From the NCBI RefSeq assembly GCF_003001955.1, contig NZ_PVNH01000003.1, positions 248,001 through 312,000 on the forward strand: DNA of 64,000 nt, given 5' to 3'. Numbering within the stretch: position 1 is the stretch's first letter; each line of letters begins with the position of its first letter. Under the pieces are notes generated by a model that did not search any database, was not told where the DNA came from, and saw only the letters and a program-made list of their open reading frames with translations. The DNA comes from Prauserella shujinwangii. Lineage in GTDB: Bacteria; Actinomycetota; Actinomycetes; Mycobacteriales; Pseudonocardiaceae. Shown in pieces: positions 25,824-36,056 of this stretch. The translations under genes and the position numbers were made by a program.

Positions 25824-26381
25824 GTGCTGAACACATCGATGATCCTGGCGCAGGAGGAGGAGCCGAGCCCGGTTCTTCCGCACGTCTCCGAGATCATCCT
25901 CGGCCTGGTCGCCTTCCTCATCCTGCTCTGGCTGCTCAAGAAGTACGCGGTCCCCCGCTTCGAGAAGCTCTACGAGGAGCGGACGGCGAAGATCGAGGGC
26001 GGCATCGAGAAGGCCGAGAAGGCGCAGGCCGAGGCGGAGCAGGCGCTGGCGCAGTACAAGGCGCAGCTCGCCGAGGCCAGGACCGAGGCGGCCAAGATCC
26101 GCGACGACGCGCGGCTCGAGGCCGAGCAGATCAAGGAAGAGCTGCGGGCCGAGGCGCAGGAGGAGGCCCGGCGGATCGTGGCGCAGGGCGAGGCCCAGCT
26201 GCAGGCCCAGCGGGCGCAGATCGTCGCCGAACTGCGCAGCGAGCTGGGACGCAACGCCGTCGAGCTGGCCAGCCGGATCGTCGGTGAGTCGCTCGAGGAC
26301 GAGGCCCGTCGCCGGGGCACGGTCGACCGGTTCCTCGCCGAACTCGAAGCCAGTGGCAACGGCGCCGGAGCGAGGAAGTAG
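25824..26381 (+). CDS. atpF: ATP synthase Fo subunit b
   Basis: 185 residues, GTG start. One N-terminal membrane helix (SEIILGLVAFLILLWLLKKY) then a long charged coiled coil forming the peripheral stalk. It ends in an ordinary b-subunit tail; unlike mycobacteria, where a b-delta fusion is found, subunit delta here is a separate normal gene three bases downstream. Confidence 0.96.
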   Translation: MLNTSMILAQEEEPSPVLPHVSEIILGLVAFLILLWLLKKYAVPRFEKLYEERTAKIEGGIEKAEKAQAEAEQALAQYKAQLAEARTEAAKIRDDARLEAEQIKEELRAEAQEEARRIVAQGEAQLQAQRAQIVAELRSELGRNAVELASRIVGESLEDEARRRGTVDRFLAELEASGNGAGARK

Positions 26382-26384
26382 ACG

Positions 26385-27206
26385 ATGACGCTGCATGCTG
26401 CGAGCCGGGAAGCTCTGCGCTTCGCCGAGACCCGTCTCGACGAGGTACTCCGCGATTCGGGCACCGACCCGTCGGCGGTCGGGGAAGAGCTGCTCTCCGT
26501 GGTGGATATGCTCACCAGGGAGGTGGGGCTGCGCCGGGCCGTCGGTGACGGTTCGTCGGACCCCGAGGCCCGCAAGCGGCTGGTCAGGTCACTGCTCGAG
26601 GGCAAGGTGTCCGAGCCGGCGCTGACCGTGCTGGACGCGGCCGTCGGCGGCCGGTGGTCGAGCCCGCGCGAGCTGGTCGACGGCGTCGAGGCGCTCGGCC
26701 GCTCGGCGCTGCTCAACAGCGCCGAGAAGGCGGACAAACTGGACTCGGTGGAGACCCAGCTCTTCCGGATCGCACGTATCGTGGACGGCGAGCCGGAGCT
26801 CGAGCGGGCCCTGTCCGATCAGGCCGCGTCGCTGGAGGCGAAGCGCAACCTGATCCGGAGCCTCTTCGCCGACAAGGTGGATCCGATCACGCAGGTGCTC
26901 GTCGAGCAGGTCGTCGCCCGCACGCGTGGCCGCAGCGTCGCGTCAGGTCTCGACGAGCTGGTCGAGCTGGCCGCGACCCGGCGGGAACGGTCCGTCGCGT
27001 ACGTCACGAGCGCGTCCGAGCTGTCCGAGGACCAGCGGGAACGGCTGTCCGGGAAGCTGACGCAGATCTACGGGCGGCCGATCACACTGCACGTGGAACT
27101 CGACCGGGAGCTCGGCGCGGGCCTGATGGTCCGCGTCGGCGACGAGGTGATCGACGGCAGCGCCGCGGGCCGGATCGAGGCGCTGCGCAGGCAGCTGGCC
27201 AGCTGA
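26385..27206 (+). CDS. atpH: ATP synthase F1 subunit delta
   Basis: 273 residues, ATG start, directly after atpF. It clamps the b-stalk to the top of F1. The C-terminal half has the conserved [20 protein letters not shown] block. It is longer than the E. coli protein (about 177) because of an N-terminal domain common to actinobacterial delta subunits. Confidence 0.95.
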   Translation: MTLHAASREALRFAETRLDEVLRDSGTDPSAVGEELLSVVDMLTREVGLRRAVGDGSSDPEARKRLVRSLLEGKVSEPALTVLDAAVGGRWSSPRELVDGVEALGRSALLNSAEKADKLDSVETQLFRIARIVDGEPELERALSDQAASLEAKRNLIRSLFADKVDPITQVLVEQVVARTRGRSVASGLDELVELAATRRERSVAYVTSASELSEDQRERLSGKLTQIYGRPITLHVELDRELGAGLMVRVGDEVIDGSAAGRIEALRRQLAS

Positions 27207-27270
27207 GGCTTCACAGCGACAGCACACATACTTCAGACACTGGCAAGAACGAAGCGAGAGCGGGAACGAC

Positions 27271-28914
27271 ATGGCGGAGCTGACGATCTCCTCGGATGAG
27301 ATCCGCAGTGCGATCGAGAACTACGTCTCGAGTTACTCCCCGGATGTGAGCCGGGAAGAGGTCGGCGTCGTCGTCGACACCGGTGACGGCGTCGCCCACG
27401 TCGAGGGTCTGCCGTCCACCATGGCCAACGAGCTGCTGGAATTCCCCGGCGGCATCCTCGGCGTGGCGCAGAACCTGGAGCCGAGGCGGATCGGTGTCGT
27501 CATCCTCGGCAACTTCGAGAAGATCGAGGAAGGCCAGGAGGTCAAGCGGACCGGGCGGATCCTGTCCGTGCCGGTCGGCGACAACTTCCTCGGCCGCACC
27601 ATCGACCCGCTCGGCAACCCGATCGACGGCCTGGGCGACATCGAGTCCGACCAGCGCCGCGCGCTGGAGCTGCAGGCCGCCTCGGTGGTCCAGCGGCAGC
27701 CGGTGTCCGAGCCGCTGCAGACCGGTATCACCGCGATCGATGCGATGACCCCGATCGGCCGCGGCCAGCGTCAGCTGATCATCGGTGACCGCAAGACCGG
27801 CAAGACCGCCGTCTGCGTCGACACGATCCTCAACCAGAAGGCCAACTGGGAGACCGGCGACCCGAAGCAGCAGGTGCGCTGCATCTACGTCGCCGTCGGC
27901 CAGAAGGGCTCCACCATCGCCGGTGTGCGCAAGTCCCTCGAGGACGCGGGCGCGATGGAGTACACGACGATCGTGGCCGCACCGGCCTCCGACTCCGCGG
28001 GCTTCAAGTGGCTGGCTCCGTTCACCGGTGCCGCGCTCGGCCAGCACTGGATGTACGAGGGCAAGCACGTCCTGATCGTCTTCGACGACCTCACCAAGCA
28101 GGCCGAGGCGTACCGGGCGATCTCGCTGCTGCTGCGCCGTCCGCCGGGCCGCGAGGCCTTCCCCGGCGACGTCTTCTACTTGCACTCCCGTCTGCTGGAG
28201 CGGTGCGCGAAGCTGTCCGACGAGATGGGCGGCGGCTCGCTCACCGGCCTGCCGATCATCGAGACCAAGGCCAACGACATCTCGGCCTACATCCCGACGA
28301 ACGTCATCTCGATCACCGACGGGCAGTGCTTCTTCCAGTCCGACCTGTTCAACTCGGGCCAGCGGCCCGCCGTCGACGTCACCACCTCGGTCTCCCGGGT
28401 CGGCGGTGACGCGCAGATCAAGGCCATGAAGACGGTCTCCGGCTCGCTGCGGATCGACCTGTCGCAGTACCAGGAGCTGCAGGCGTTCGCCGCGTTCGCC
28501 TCGGACCTGGACCCGACGTCGCGCGCCCAGCTGGAGCGCGGTGCCCGGCTGTACGAGGTGCTCAAGCAGCCGCAGTACTCGCCGGTCCCGGTCGAGCAGC
28601 AGGTCGTCACCGTGTACCTGGGCACCAGCGGCCAGTTCGACGACGTGCCGGTCGAGGATGTCGCCCGCTTCAACCAGGAACTGCTGGACAGCATCCGGCA
28701 CAAGCACGACGACATCCTCACCGAGATCCGCGACAAGAAGAAGTGGAGCGACGAGCTCGCCGAGCGCGTCACCGCCGCCGCAGGCGAGTTCAAGAAGGGC
28801 TTCACCACCTCGGAGGGCCACACGCTGGGCACCGAGGCGGAGGCCGAGGCCATGGACGCCGAGAAGGTCGGGCAGGAGTCGGTGAAGGTGCACCGTCCTG
28901 CCCCGAAGAAGTGA
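27271..28914 (+). CDS. atpA: ATP synthase F1 subunit alpha
   Basis: 547 residues, ATG start preceded by GAGCGGGAAC-type purine-rich sequence. The non-catalytic nucleotide-binding subunit. Walker A is [10 protein letters not shown], followed by [20 protein letters not shown] and [20 protein letters not shown]. The C-terminal extension of about 35 residues after the usual helical domain ([20 protein letters not shown]) resembles the alpha tail of mycobacteria, which restrains ATP hydrolysis; that role here is inference. Confidence 0.98.
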   Translation: MAELTISSDEIRSAIENYVSSYSPDVSREEVGVVVDTGDGVAHVEGLPSTMANELLEFPGGILGVAQNLEPRRIGVVILGNFEKIEEGQEVKRTGRILSVPVGDNFLGRTIDPLGNPIDGLGDIESDQRRALELQAASVVQRQPVSEPLQTGITAIDAMTPIGRGQRQLIIGDRKTGKTAVCVDTILNQKANWETGDPKQQVRCIYVAVGQKGSTIAGVRKSLEDAGAMEYTTIVAAPASDSAGFKWLAPFTGAALGQHWMYEGKHVLIVFDDLTKQAEAYRAISLLLRRPPGREAFPGDVFYLHSRLLERCAKLSDEMGGGSLTGLPIIETKANDISAYIPTNVISITDGQCFFQSDLFNSGQRPAVDVTTSVSRVGGDAQIKAMKTVSGSLRIDLSQYQELQAFAAFASDLDPTSRAQLERGARLYEVLKQPQYSPVPVEQQVVTVYLGTSGQFDDVPVEDVARFNQELLDSIRHKHDDILTEIRDKKKWSDELAERVTAAAGEFKKGFTTSEGHTLGTEAEAEAMDAEKVGQESVKVHRPAPKK

Positions 28915-28926
28915 CCGGGTAAGTAG

Positions 28927-29862
28927 ATGGCCGCACAACTCCGCGAACTACGGCAGAAGATCCGGGCGACCAAGTCGATCGGAAAGATCACCAAGGCGAT
29001 GGAGCTCATCGCCACGTCGCGCATCAGCCGTGCGCAGGCGAGGGTGGAGGCGTCCCGGCCCTATGCCGAGGAGATCACCGACGTGCTCTCCGCGCTGGCC
29101 GGGGCCGCGTCCAACCTGGACGACCCGCTGCTCACCGAGCGGGAGAACCCGCGGCGGGCCGCCGTCCTGGTGGTGACCAGTGACAAGGGTCTGTGCGGTG
29201 GCTACAACGCCAACGTGCTGCGGACCACCGAGGAGCTGTTCTCGCTGCTGCGGGAGCAGGGCAAGGAGCCGGTGCTCTACGTCATCGGTGGCAAGGGCCT
29301 GAACTACTTCCGGTTCCGCAACCGGGCGGTCGCGGACAGCTGGACCGGGTTCTCCGACCAGCCGCACTACGAGAACGCGGCCGCGGCGGGCGAGGCCCTG
29401 GTGCGGGCGTTCCGCGCCGGTGCCGACGACGAGGGCGGCGACCCCGGACCGGACGGTGTGCTCGGCGTCGACGAGATCCACGTGGTGTACACGGAGTTCA
29501 AGTCGATGCTGAGCCAGACCCCGACGGCCAAGCGGGTGGCCCCGCTCGAGGTCGAGTACACGACGGAGCAGCCCGACGTCCTCCTCCCGGCGTACGACTT
29601 CGAGCCGAGCGCGGACACGCTGCTGAAGGCGCTGCTGCCGAAGTACGTCAACACGCGGATCTTCGCGGCGCTGCTGGAGTCGGCCGCCTCGGAGCTCGCC
29701 GCCCGCCGGACCGCGATGAAGTCGGCGTCCGACAACGCCAGCGAGCTGGTGGACACCTACACCCGCATGGCGAACCAGGCCCGCCAGGCCCAGATCACCC
29801 AGGAGATCAGCGAAATCGTCGGTGGGGCTGACGCGCTCGCCGCTGCAGGAAGTGATGAGTAA
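28927..29862 (+). CDS. atpG: ATP synthase F1 subunit gamma
   Basis: 311 residues, ATG start. The central rotor shaft: N-terminal helix [29 protein letters not shown] and C-terminal helix [20 protein letters not shown], which coil together inside F1. [13 protein letters not shown] is the signature. A Gly/Asp insert ([16 protein letters not shown]) corresponds to the gamma loop seen in mycobacteria and other actinobacteria. Confidence 0.97.
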   Translation: MAAQLRELRQKIRATKSIGKITKAMELIATSRISRAQARVEASRPYAEEITDVLSALAGAASNLDDPLLTERENPRRAAVLVVTSDKGLCGGYNANVLRTTEELFSLLREQGKEPVLYVIGGKGLNYFRFRNRAVADSWTGFSDQPHYENAAAAGEALVRAFRAGADDEGGDPGPDGVLGVDEIHVVYTEFKSMLSQTPTAKRVAPLEVEYTTEQPDVLLPAYDFEPSADTLLKALLPKYVNTRIFAALLESAASELAARRTAMKSASDNASELVDTYTRMANQARQAQITQEISEIVGGADALAAAGSDE

Positions 29863-31299
<1,437 letters not shown>

Positions 31300-31422
31300 T
31301 GTCCGTGACCGGCGGGGCCGCGTCCACTGTGGATGCGGCCCCGCCGGTCGCACGGGCACCCGGAATCGCCGCGGCGCACCCACTACACTGGGACGAGAGC
31401 GCCCGGGCGAAAGGAGAGCTAC

Positions 31423-31797
31423 GTGGCTGAGGTTTCGGCGATGTCGGTCGAGCTTGTCGCCGTCGAGCGCCGCCTGTGGTCCGGAACCGCCTCGTTCGTC
31501 GTGGCGCAGACCACCGAGGGCGAGATCGGTGTGCTGCCGGGACACGAGCCGGTACTCGGCCAGCTGGTCGAGGGCGGCATCGTGAAGGTGAGCACCACGG
31601 ACGGGGAGACCGTCACCGCGGCGGTCCACGGTGGTTTCCTCTCCATCACCGCCGACAAGGTGAGCGTGCTCGCCGAGTCCGCCGAGATGGGCGAGGAGAT
31701 CGACGTCGAGGCGGCCAGGCGGGCCCTGTCCGACGAGGACGAGGCCGAGCGCACGAGAGCGAGCGCACGGCTCCGCGCGGCCGGTCACTCGGCCTGA
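31423..31797 (+). CDS. atpC: ATP synthase F1 subunit epsilon
   Basis: 124 residues from a GTG at 31423 with AAGGAGAG upstream. Beta-sandwich domain with [20 protein letters not shown] and [20 protein letters not shown], then a helical tail that can inhibit ATP hydrolysis. A 123-base gap separates it from atpD, wider than the other junctions, but it is the last gene of the operon. Confidence 0.96.
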   Translation: MAEVSAMSVELVAVERRLWSGTASFVVAQTTEGEIGVLPGHEPVLGQLVEGGIVKVSTTDGETVTAAVHGGFLSITADKVSVLAESAEMGEEIDVEAARRALSDEDEAERTRASARLRAAGHSA

Positions 31798-31822
31798 CCC
31801 GGACGACGAGCGGGAGCCGGCC

Positions 31823-32257
31823 GTGGACGTCGCACTGGTGGTCCTAGCCGTCTTGCTCGTGCTGCTTGTCGTCGCCTTCTGGTATGCCCTGCGCTGGGTG
31901 CGGATGCGCCGTCTCGGCGGCGTCAGCGTGGCGCTGCGCTGGCAGCCCGACCGGGAGCGGTCCGGCTGGCACCTGGGCATCGGCCGGTACCGGGGCGAGG
32001 AGTTCGTCTGGTACCGCGTGTGGAGCCTGCGCACCGGTCCGGACCGCGTCTTCCGCCGCGACCGGCTGAACATCACCGACCGGCGCGAGCCCATCGGTAC
32101 CGAGTCGTACGCGGTCCCCTCGGGGTCGACCGTGCTGCGCTGCGAGTCAGCGAGCCAGGAGGCCATCGAGATCGCGATGGGCCCCGGCGCGCTGACCGGC
32201 TTCCTGTCCTGGCTGGAGTCCGCCCCACCCGGCCGCCGGATCCCCCGCGCCTCGTGA
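31823..32257 (+). CDS. DUF2550 membrane protein
   Basis: 144 residues, GTG start, 25 bases after atpC. One N-terminal membrane helix (VALVVLAVLLVLLVVAFWYA) then a small globular domain with RSGWHLGIGRYRGEEFVWYR and FRRDRLNITDRREP, the DUF2550 signature. It matches Rv1312, found behind atpC in mycobacteria. Function unknown. Its stop codon lies inside a family A palindrome. Confidence 0.9.
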   Translation: MDVALVVLAVLLVLLVVAFWYALRWVRMRRLGGVSVALRWQPDRERSGWHLGIGRYRGEEFVWYRVWSLRTGPDRVFRRDRLNITDRREPIGTESYAVPSGSTVLRCESASQEAIEIAMGPGALTGFLSWLESAPPGRRIPRAS

Positions 32258-32298
32258 GTGAGAAACGTTGTTCTAACCACGTTTGTCACTCACGAGGC
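32249..32298. terminator. Family A palindrome overlapping the DUF2550 stop, convergent junction
   Basis: GCCTCGTGAGTG (32249-32260) pairs with CACTCACGAGGC (32287-32298), and inside it AAACG pairs with CGTTT. The loop holds TTCTAACCA. The TGA stop of DUF2550 (32255-32257) is part of the left arm. Likely bidirectional terminator between DUF2550 and the cobalamin adenosyltransferase. Confidence 0.65.
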
Positions 32299-32310
32299 CC
32301 GGGTGGCTGG

Positions 32311-32934
32311 TTACGCCTGGCGGCCCGGCTCCCACAGCACGTCGCCGTCCGGGTTGGCCAGCCGGGCCAGGATGAACAGCAGGTCGGACAGGCGGTTCAG
32401 GTACTTCACGGCCAGCGCGTTGGTGCGCTCGCCGTCCGCCTCCACCAGCGCCCAGCCGGAGCGCTCCGCGCGCCGGGCCACCGTGCGCGCCTGGTGCAGC
32501 AGCGCCGCACCCGCGGTGCCGCCGGGCAGGATGAACGACGTCAGCTTGCCCAGCCGCTCGTTGAACTGGTCACACCACCCCTCCAGCCGTTCGACGTACT
32601 GCTCGGTGATCCGGAGAGCACTGTGACGCGAAGCGTCTCCTTGGGGGGTGGTGGTCGGGTGACGGGTGGGCGGAAACTCGGGGTCCTCGACCACCGGCGC
32701 GCACAGGTCGGCGCCGACGTCGAACAGGTCGTTCTGGACGGCCCGCAGCACGTCCGCGATCTCGTCCGGCAGCCCGCCGAGGGCGATCGCGACCCCGACC
32801 ACGGAGTTCGTCTCGTCCACGTCGGCGTAGGCGCCGAGCCGGGGATCGGTCTTCGGGACGCGGGAGCCGTCGCCGAGCGCCGTGGTGCCGGAGTCGCCGA
32901 CCTTCGTGTACACGCGGTTGATCCGTACGGGCAT
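32311..32934 (-). CDS. pduO: Cob(I)alamin adenosyltransferase, PduO type, with an inserted segment
   Basis: 207 residues (MPVRINRVYTKVGDSGTTAL). It makes adenosylcobalamin from cob(I)alamin and ATP. The ATP loop TKVGDSGTTALGDGSR, YADVDETNSVVGVAIA and the C-terminal RRAERSGWALVE...LNRLSDLLFILAR are all present. Between PEFPP and LRITEQYVERLEGWCDQFNE sits about 17 extra residues (TRHPTTTPQGDASRHSA) not expected in the family; the DNA there contains the palindrome GACGC-GAA-GCGTC (32625-32637). The enzyme supplies the cofactor needed by the MeaA mutase at 36057. Confidence 0.92.
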   Translation of the reverse strand: MPVRINRVYTKVGDSGTTALGDGSRVPKTDPRLGAYADVDETNSVVGVAIALGGLPDEIADVLRAVQNDLFDVGADLCAPVVEDPEFPPTRHPTTTPQGDASRHSALRITEQYVERLEGWCDQFNERLGKLTSFILPGGTAGAALLHQARTVARRAERSGWALVEADGERTNALAVKYLNRLSDLLFILARLANPDGDVLWEPGRQA

Positions 32935-33054
32935 GTTCGCAGTCTACGGTGGAGCGAAAGAGGCCCGACTGTGTTTATCGCCCTGGCACCACGTGATGTT
33001 TCAGGGTGTGCCCCGTCGTGAGCGCGCCCGGCAGGGCGGGCATGATGGGCGACC

Positions 33055-34329
33055 ATGAGCGAGCACTTCGACGTCCATGGCGGCGCGCGGTTGGTCGGCG
33101 AGGTCGAGGTCGTCGGCGCGAAGAACAGCGTCCTCAAGCTGATGGCGGCGGCGCTGCTCGCCGAGGGCACGACCACGATCACCAACTGCCCGCAGATCCT
33201 CGACGTCCCGCTGATGGCGGACGTCCTGCGGAGCGTCGGCTGTGACGTCGTGCTCGACGGTGACACGACGCACATCACGACCCCGTCCGAACTGTCCCAT
33301 CGCGCGGACTCACCCGCGATGGGGAAGCTGCGGGCCTCGGTGTGCGTGCTCGGCCCGCTCGTCGGCAGGCTGAAGAAGGCCGTCGTGGCGCTGCCCGGCG
33401 GCGACGCGATCGGCTCCCGCCCGCTGGACATGCACCAGAACGGCCTGCGGAAGCTGGGCGCGACGAGCAACATCGAGCACGGTTGCGTGGTGGCCGAGGC
33501 CGACGGGCTGCACGGTGCCCAGATCTGGCTCGACTTCCCCAGCGTCGGTGCCACCGAGAACATCCTGATGGCCGCCGTGCTCGCCGAGGGCACCACCGTC
33601 ATCGACAACGCCGCCCGCGAGCCGGAGATCGCCGACATCTGCACGATGCTCAACGAGATGGGCGCGCGGATCGAGGGAGCGGGCACCTCGACGCTGACCG
33701 TGCACGGAGTGGACCGGCTGCACCCGACCCAGCACCGCGTGATCGGCGACCGCATTGTGGGCGCGACCTGGGCGTTCGCCGCCGCCATGACGCGCGGCGA
33801 CCTCACCGTCACCGGCGTGAACCCGCACCATCTCGACCTGGTGCTGGAGAAGCTGCGGCTCGCCGGGGCCGAGGTCACGACCTACGACGACAAGGGCTTC
33901 CGCATCGTGCAGGACGGCAGGCCCCAGTCGGTCGACTTCGTGACCCTGCCGTACCCGGGCTTCGCGACCGACCTGCAGCCGTTCGCGGTGGCGCTGTCGT
34001 CGGTGTCCGAGGGCACGTCGATGATCACGGAGAACGTCTACGAGGCACGGTTCCGGTTCATCGAGGAGATGGTGCGGCTCGGGGCGGACGCCCGCACCGA
34101 CGGGCACCACGCGGTGGTCCGCGGCGTGGAGCGGCTGTCCAGCGCCCCCGTGTGGGCCTCCGACATCCGCGCCGGTGCGGGGCTCGTGCTCGCCGGGCTG
34201 TGCGCCGACGGCGTCACCGAGGTGTGGGACGTCTTCCACATCGACCGCGGCTACCCGCACTTCCTGGAGAACCTGAACCGCCTCGGCGCCCGCATCGACC
34301 GCGTGGCCACTGAGCCCGACCGCTCGTGA
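33055..34329 (+). CDS. murA: UDP-N-acetylglucosamine 1-carboxyvinyltransferase, fosfomycin-insensitive form
   Basis: 424 residues, ATG start. First committed step of peptidoglycan synthesis, transferring enolpyruvate from PEP to UDP-GlcNAc. Lys22-Asn23 are in [14 protein letters not shown]. The active-site loop reads VALPGGD117[10 protein letters not shown], with Asp at the position of Cys115 in E. coli; fosfomycin alkylates that cysteine, and Asp enzymes (M. tuberculosis Asp117) are insensitive. Late blocks [12 protein letters not shown] and [13 protein letters not shown] are intact. The stop lies in a family A palindrome. Confidence 0.97.
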   Translation: MSEHFDVHGGARLVGEVEVVGAKNSVLKLMAAALLAEGTTTITNCPQILDVPLMADVLRSVGCDVVLDGDTTHITTPSELSHRADSPAMGKLRASVCVLGPLVGRLKKAVVALPGGDAIGSRPLDMHQNGLRKLGATSNIEHGCVVAEADGLHGAQIWLDFPSVGATENILMAAVLAEGTTVIDNAAREPEIADICTMLNEMGARIEGAGTSTLTVHGVDRLHPTQHRVIGDRIVGATWAFAAAMTRGDLTVTGVNPHHLDLVLEKLRLAGAEVTTYDDKGFRIVQDGRPQSVDFVTLPYPGFATDLQPFAVALSSVSEGTSMITENVYEARFRFIEEMVRLGADARTDGHHAVVRGVERLSSAPVWASDIRAGAGLVLAGLCADGVTEVWDVFHIDRGYPHFLENLNRLGARIDRVATEPDRS

Positions 34330-34368
34330 GTGGTAAGCGTGGTTCTCACCACGTTTACCACTCACGAG
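34323..34368. terminator. Family A palindrome overlapping the murA stop, convergent junction
   Basis: CTCGTGAGTGGTAAGCGTGG (34323-34342) and CCACGTTTACCACTCACGAG (34349-34368) form a 20-bp stem with one G-T mismatch and the six-base loop TTCTCA. The murA TGA (34327-34329) is in the left arm. The stop of the protease begins six bases later, so it can serve both strands. Confidence 0.7.
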
Positions 34369-34373
34369 GGTGG

Positions 34374-35258
34374 TCAGGGCAGGGTGACGAACTCGCCGAG
34401 GAACGCGCGGGCGGTCGGCGCGTCCAGGCGGTAGGTGACGTTGGTGGCGTAGCACGGGGCGTCGCCGGTGATCGTGGTCGACACGAGCACCCGCTCACCG
34501 CCGATGAAGGCGAAGTTGGGGCCGCCGGAGTCGCCGTAGCAGGCGCCGCCGTTGCCCCGCGGCTCGGTCATCGCGAGCCGGACCCACGTCTTGTTCAGCG
34601 CGTTGAACCCGACGGGGGCCTTCATCCGCACGCCGCCACCCGGGTGGGTGTGCCCGCCGGGGCCGCGCTGGGCCTCCTGCGTGCCGTAGCCGGCGACCAC
34701 GAAGTCGGTCGCGTTCAGCCCCTGGGGCCCGAGCTCGTCCAGCAGGCCCGCGCTCGGCAGGGTGGCCGGGGTGAACGACCAGCGCTGGGCCATCTCCGCC
34801 GCCGGGACCTCGACGACGGCGATGTCGTGGGAGTCGGCCGCGGTGCCCGGGTAGCCCGGTTCACTGTGCGCGGTGCCCTCGACGCCGACCGCTCCCGCGA
34901 TCGCCGCCGGGTCACCGGCGTGCTGCTCCGCCGCCGTGTCGAGCCCGCCCTGCACGTCCTGGTCGAGTGAGACGGAGAAGCGCACACCCTCGGGCCAGCC
35001 GGTGGTGCAGTGCGCGGCGGTGAGGAACGTGTCGGTGTCGACCATCGTGCCCGAGCACACCCAGGCGACGCGATCGGGCGTGGCCGGGTCGCCGTCGTTG
35101 TCCCACTGCGCCACGAGCGCGCCCACCTCGGTGCGCTCGGGTGCGGGTTCGGCGTTGTACGAGTTGATGGCCGACGCGCTGGCGGCGGCGGTCAGCACGA
35201 GTGCCGTGGCAGCCGCGGTGACGGTGCCCGCTCTGCTGAAGTGAGATAGCTGGTTCAT
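34374..35258 (-). CDS. Secreted trypsin-like serine protease
   Basis: 294 residues. The signal peptide is MNQLSHFSRAGTVTAAATAL followed by an Ala-rich core ending ASASA, so it is exported. The S1 triad is complete: His in FLTAAHCTT, Asp in ADSHDIAVVEVP and Ser in CYGDSGGPNFAF. Cysteines suggest two or three disulphides (VCSG...AAHC and ACYGDSGG...APCY). Substrate unknown. Single gene, convergent with murA. Confidence 0.92.
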   Translation of the reverse strand: MNQLSHFSRAGTVTAAATALVLTAAASASAINSYNAEPAPERTEVGALVAQWDNDGDPATPDRVAWVCSGTMVDTDTFLTAAHCTTGWPEGVRFSVSLDQDVQGGLDTAAEQHAGDPAAIAGAVGVEGTAHSEPGYPGTAADSHDIAVVEVPAAEMAQRWSFTPATLPSAGLLDELGPQGLNATDFVVAGYGTQEAQRGPGGHTHPGGGVRMKAPVGFNALNKTWVRLAMTEPRGNGGACYGDSGGPNFAFIGGERVLVSTTITGDAPCYATNVTYRLDAPTARAFLGEFVTLP

Positions 35259-35320
35259 CCCGCGGATTCAACAGGGCGGGACGCCGGAAATCATCCGACG
35301 AACGGGGGGAGTGGCGGCCG

Positions 35321-35944
35321 TCAGGCCTCCGCGGCGAGCGCGGCGCCGAAACCGACCAGCGTGGTGCCGGTCAGCGCGTCGAGCGAGCGCCGCACGCGCC
35401 TGCGCCGCAGCCAGACGCGCACGCGGTGGACGAACAGCAGCAACAGCAGCAGCCACAGCGCACCCAGCACCGCCACGGTGTAGGCCAGCAGCAGCGCGTC
35501 GAACGCGGTGCCGCGCACGGGGTCGAGGAACTGTGGCAGCACCGACAGGTAGAGCGCGAGCACCTTGGGGTTGGTGACGTTGGACAGGAACCCCTCGCGC
35601 CACCTGCGGAAGCCGCTCGCCCGCGCACCCGTCTCGTCGACCGCGCGGTAGTCACCGCGCCACGCCGAGCGCAGCGCCTGGAAGCCGAGGTAGCACAGGT
35701 AGACCACGCCCGCCCAGCGCAGTGTCGTGAACACCGGCTGCGAGCTGACGATCAGGGCGCCGAGGCCGAGTGCCACGAGCGTGCCCTGCAGGAGGTTGCC
35801 GAACGCGATGCCCGCGGTGGCCAGCAACCCGCCGCGGAAGCCGCCCGCGAGCGAGTTCTTCAGGGTCACCATCGTGTCGGGGCCCGGGGCGAGCACCACG
35901 AGGACGACGAAGACCAGGTAGCTGCTGTAGGCACTCCACGTCAC
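35321..35944 (-). CDS. LysE/RhtB-family amino acid exporter
   Basis: 207 residues from a GTG at 35944 (VTWSAYSSYLVFVVLVVLAP). LysE signature LVVLAPGPDTMVTLKNSLAGG near the N-terminus, six membrane helices, and FLSNVTNPKVLALYLSVLPQ in the middle, both diagnostic. It exports an amino acid or derivative; which one is not predictable. Single gene divergent from meaA with 112 bases between starts. Confidence 0.92.
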   Translation of the reverse strand: MTWSAYSSYLVFVVLVVLAPGPDTMVTLKNSLAGGFRGGLLATAGIAFGNLLQGTLVALGLGALIVSSQPVFTTLRWAGVVYLCYLGFQALRSAWRGDYRAVDETGARASGFRRWREGFLSNVTNPKVLALYLSVLPQFLDPVRGTAFDALLLAYTVAVLGALWLLLLLLFVHRVRVWLRRRRVRRSLDALTGTTLVGFGAALAAEA

Positions 35945-36056
35945 GCGTCCACGGTAGTCACCGGCCCCTGGCTGGGCCCGCGGATTTCCGTCACAGTGGT
36001 GCCCGCGACAAGTTACCGGCAAGTACACTCAGCGGACCCGTCCCAGGGAGGTTGGC

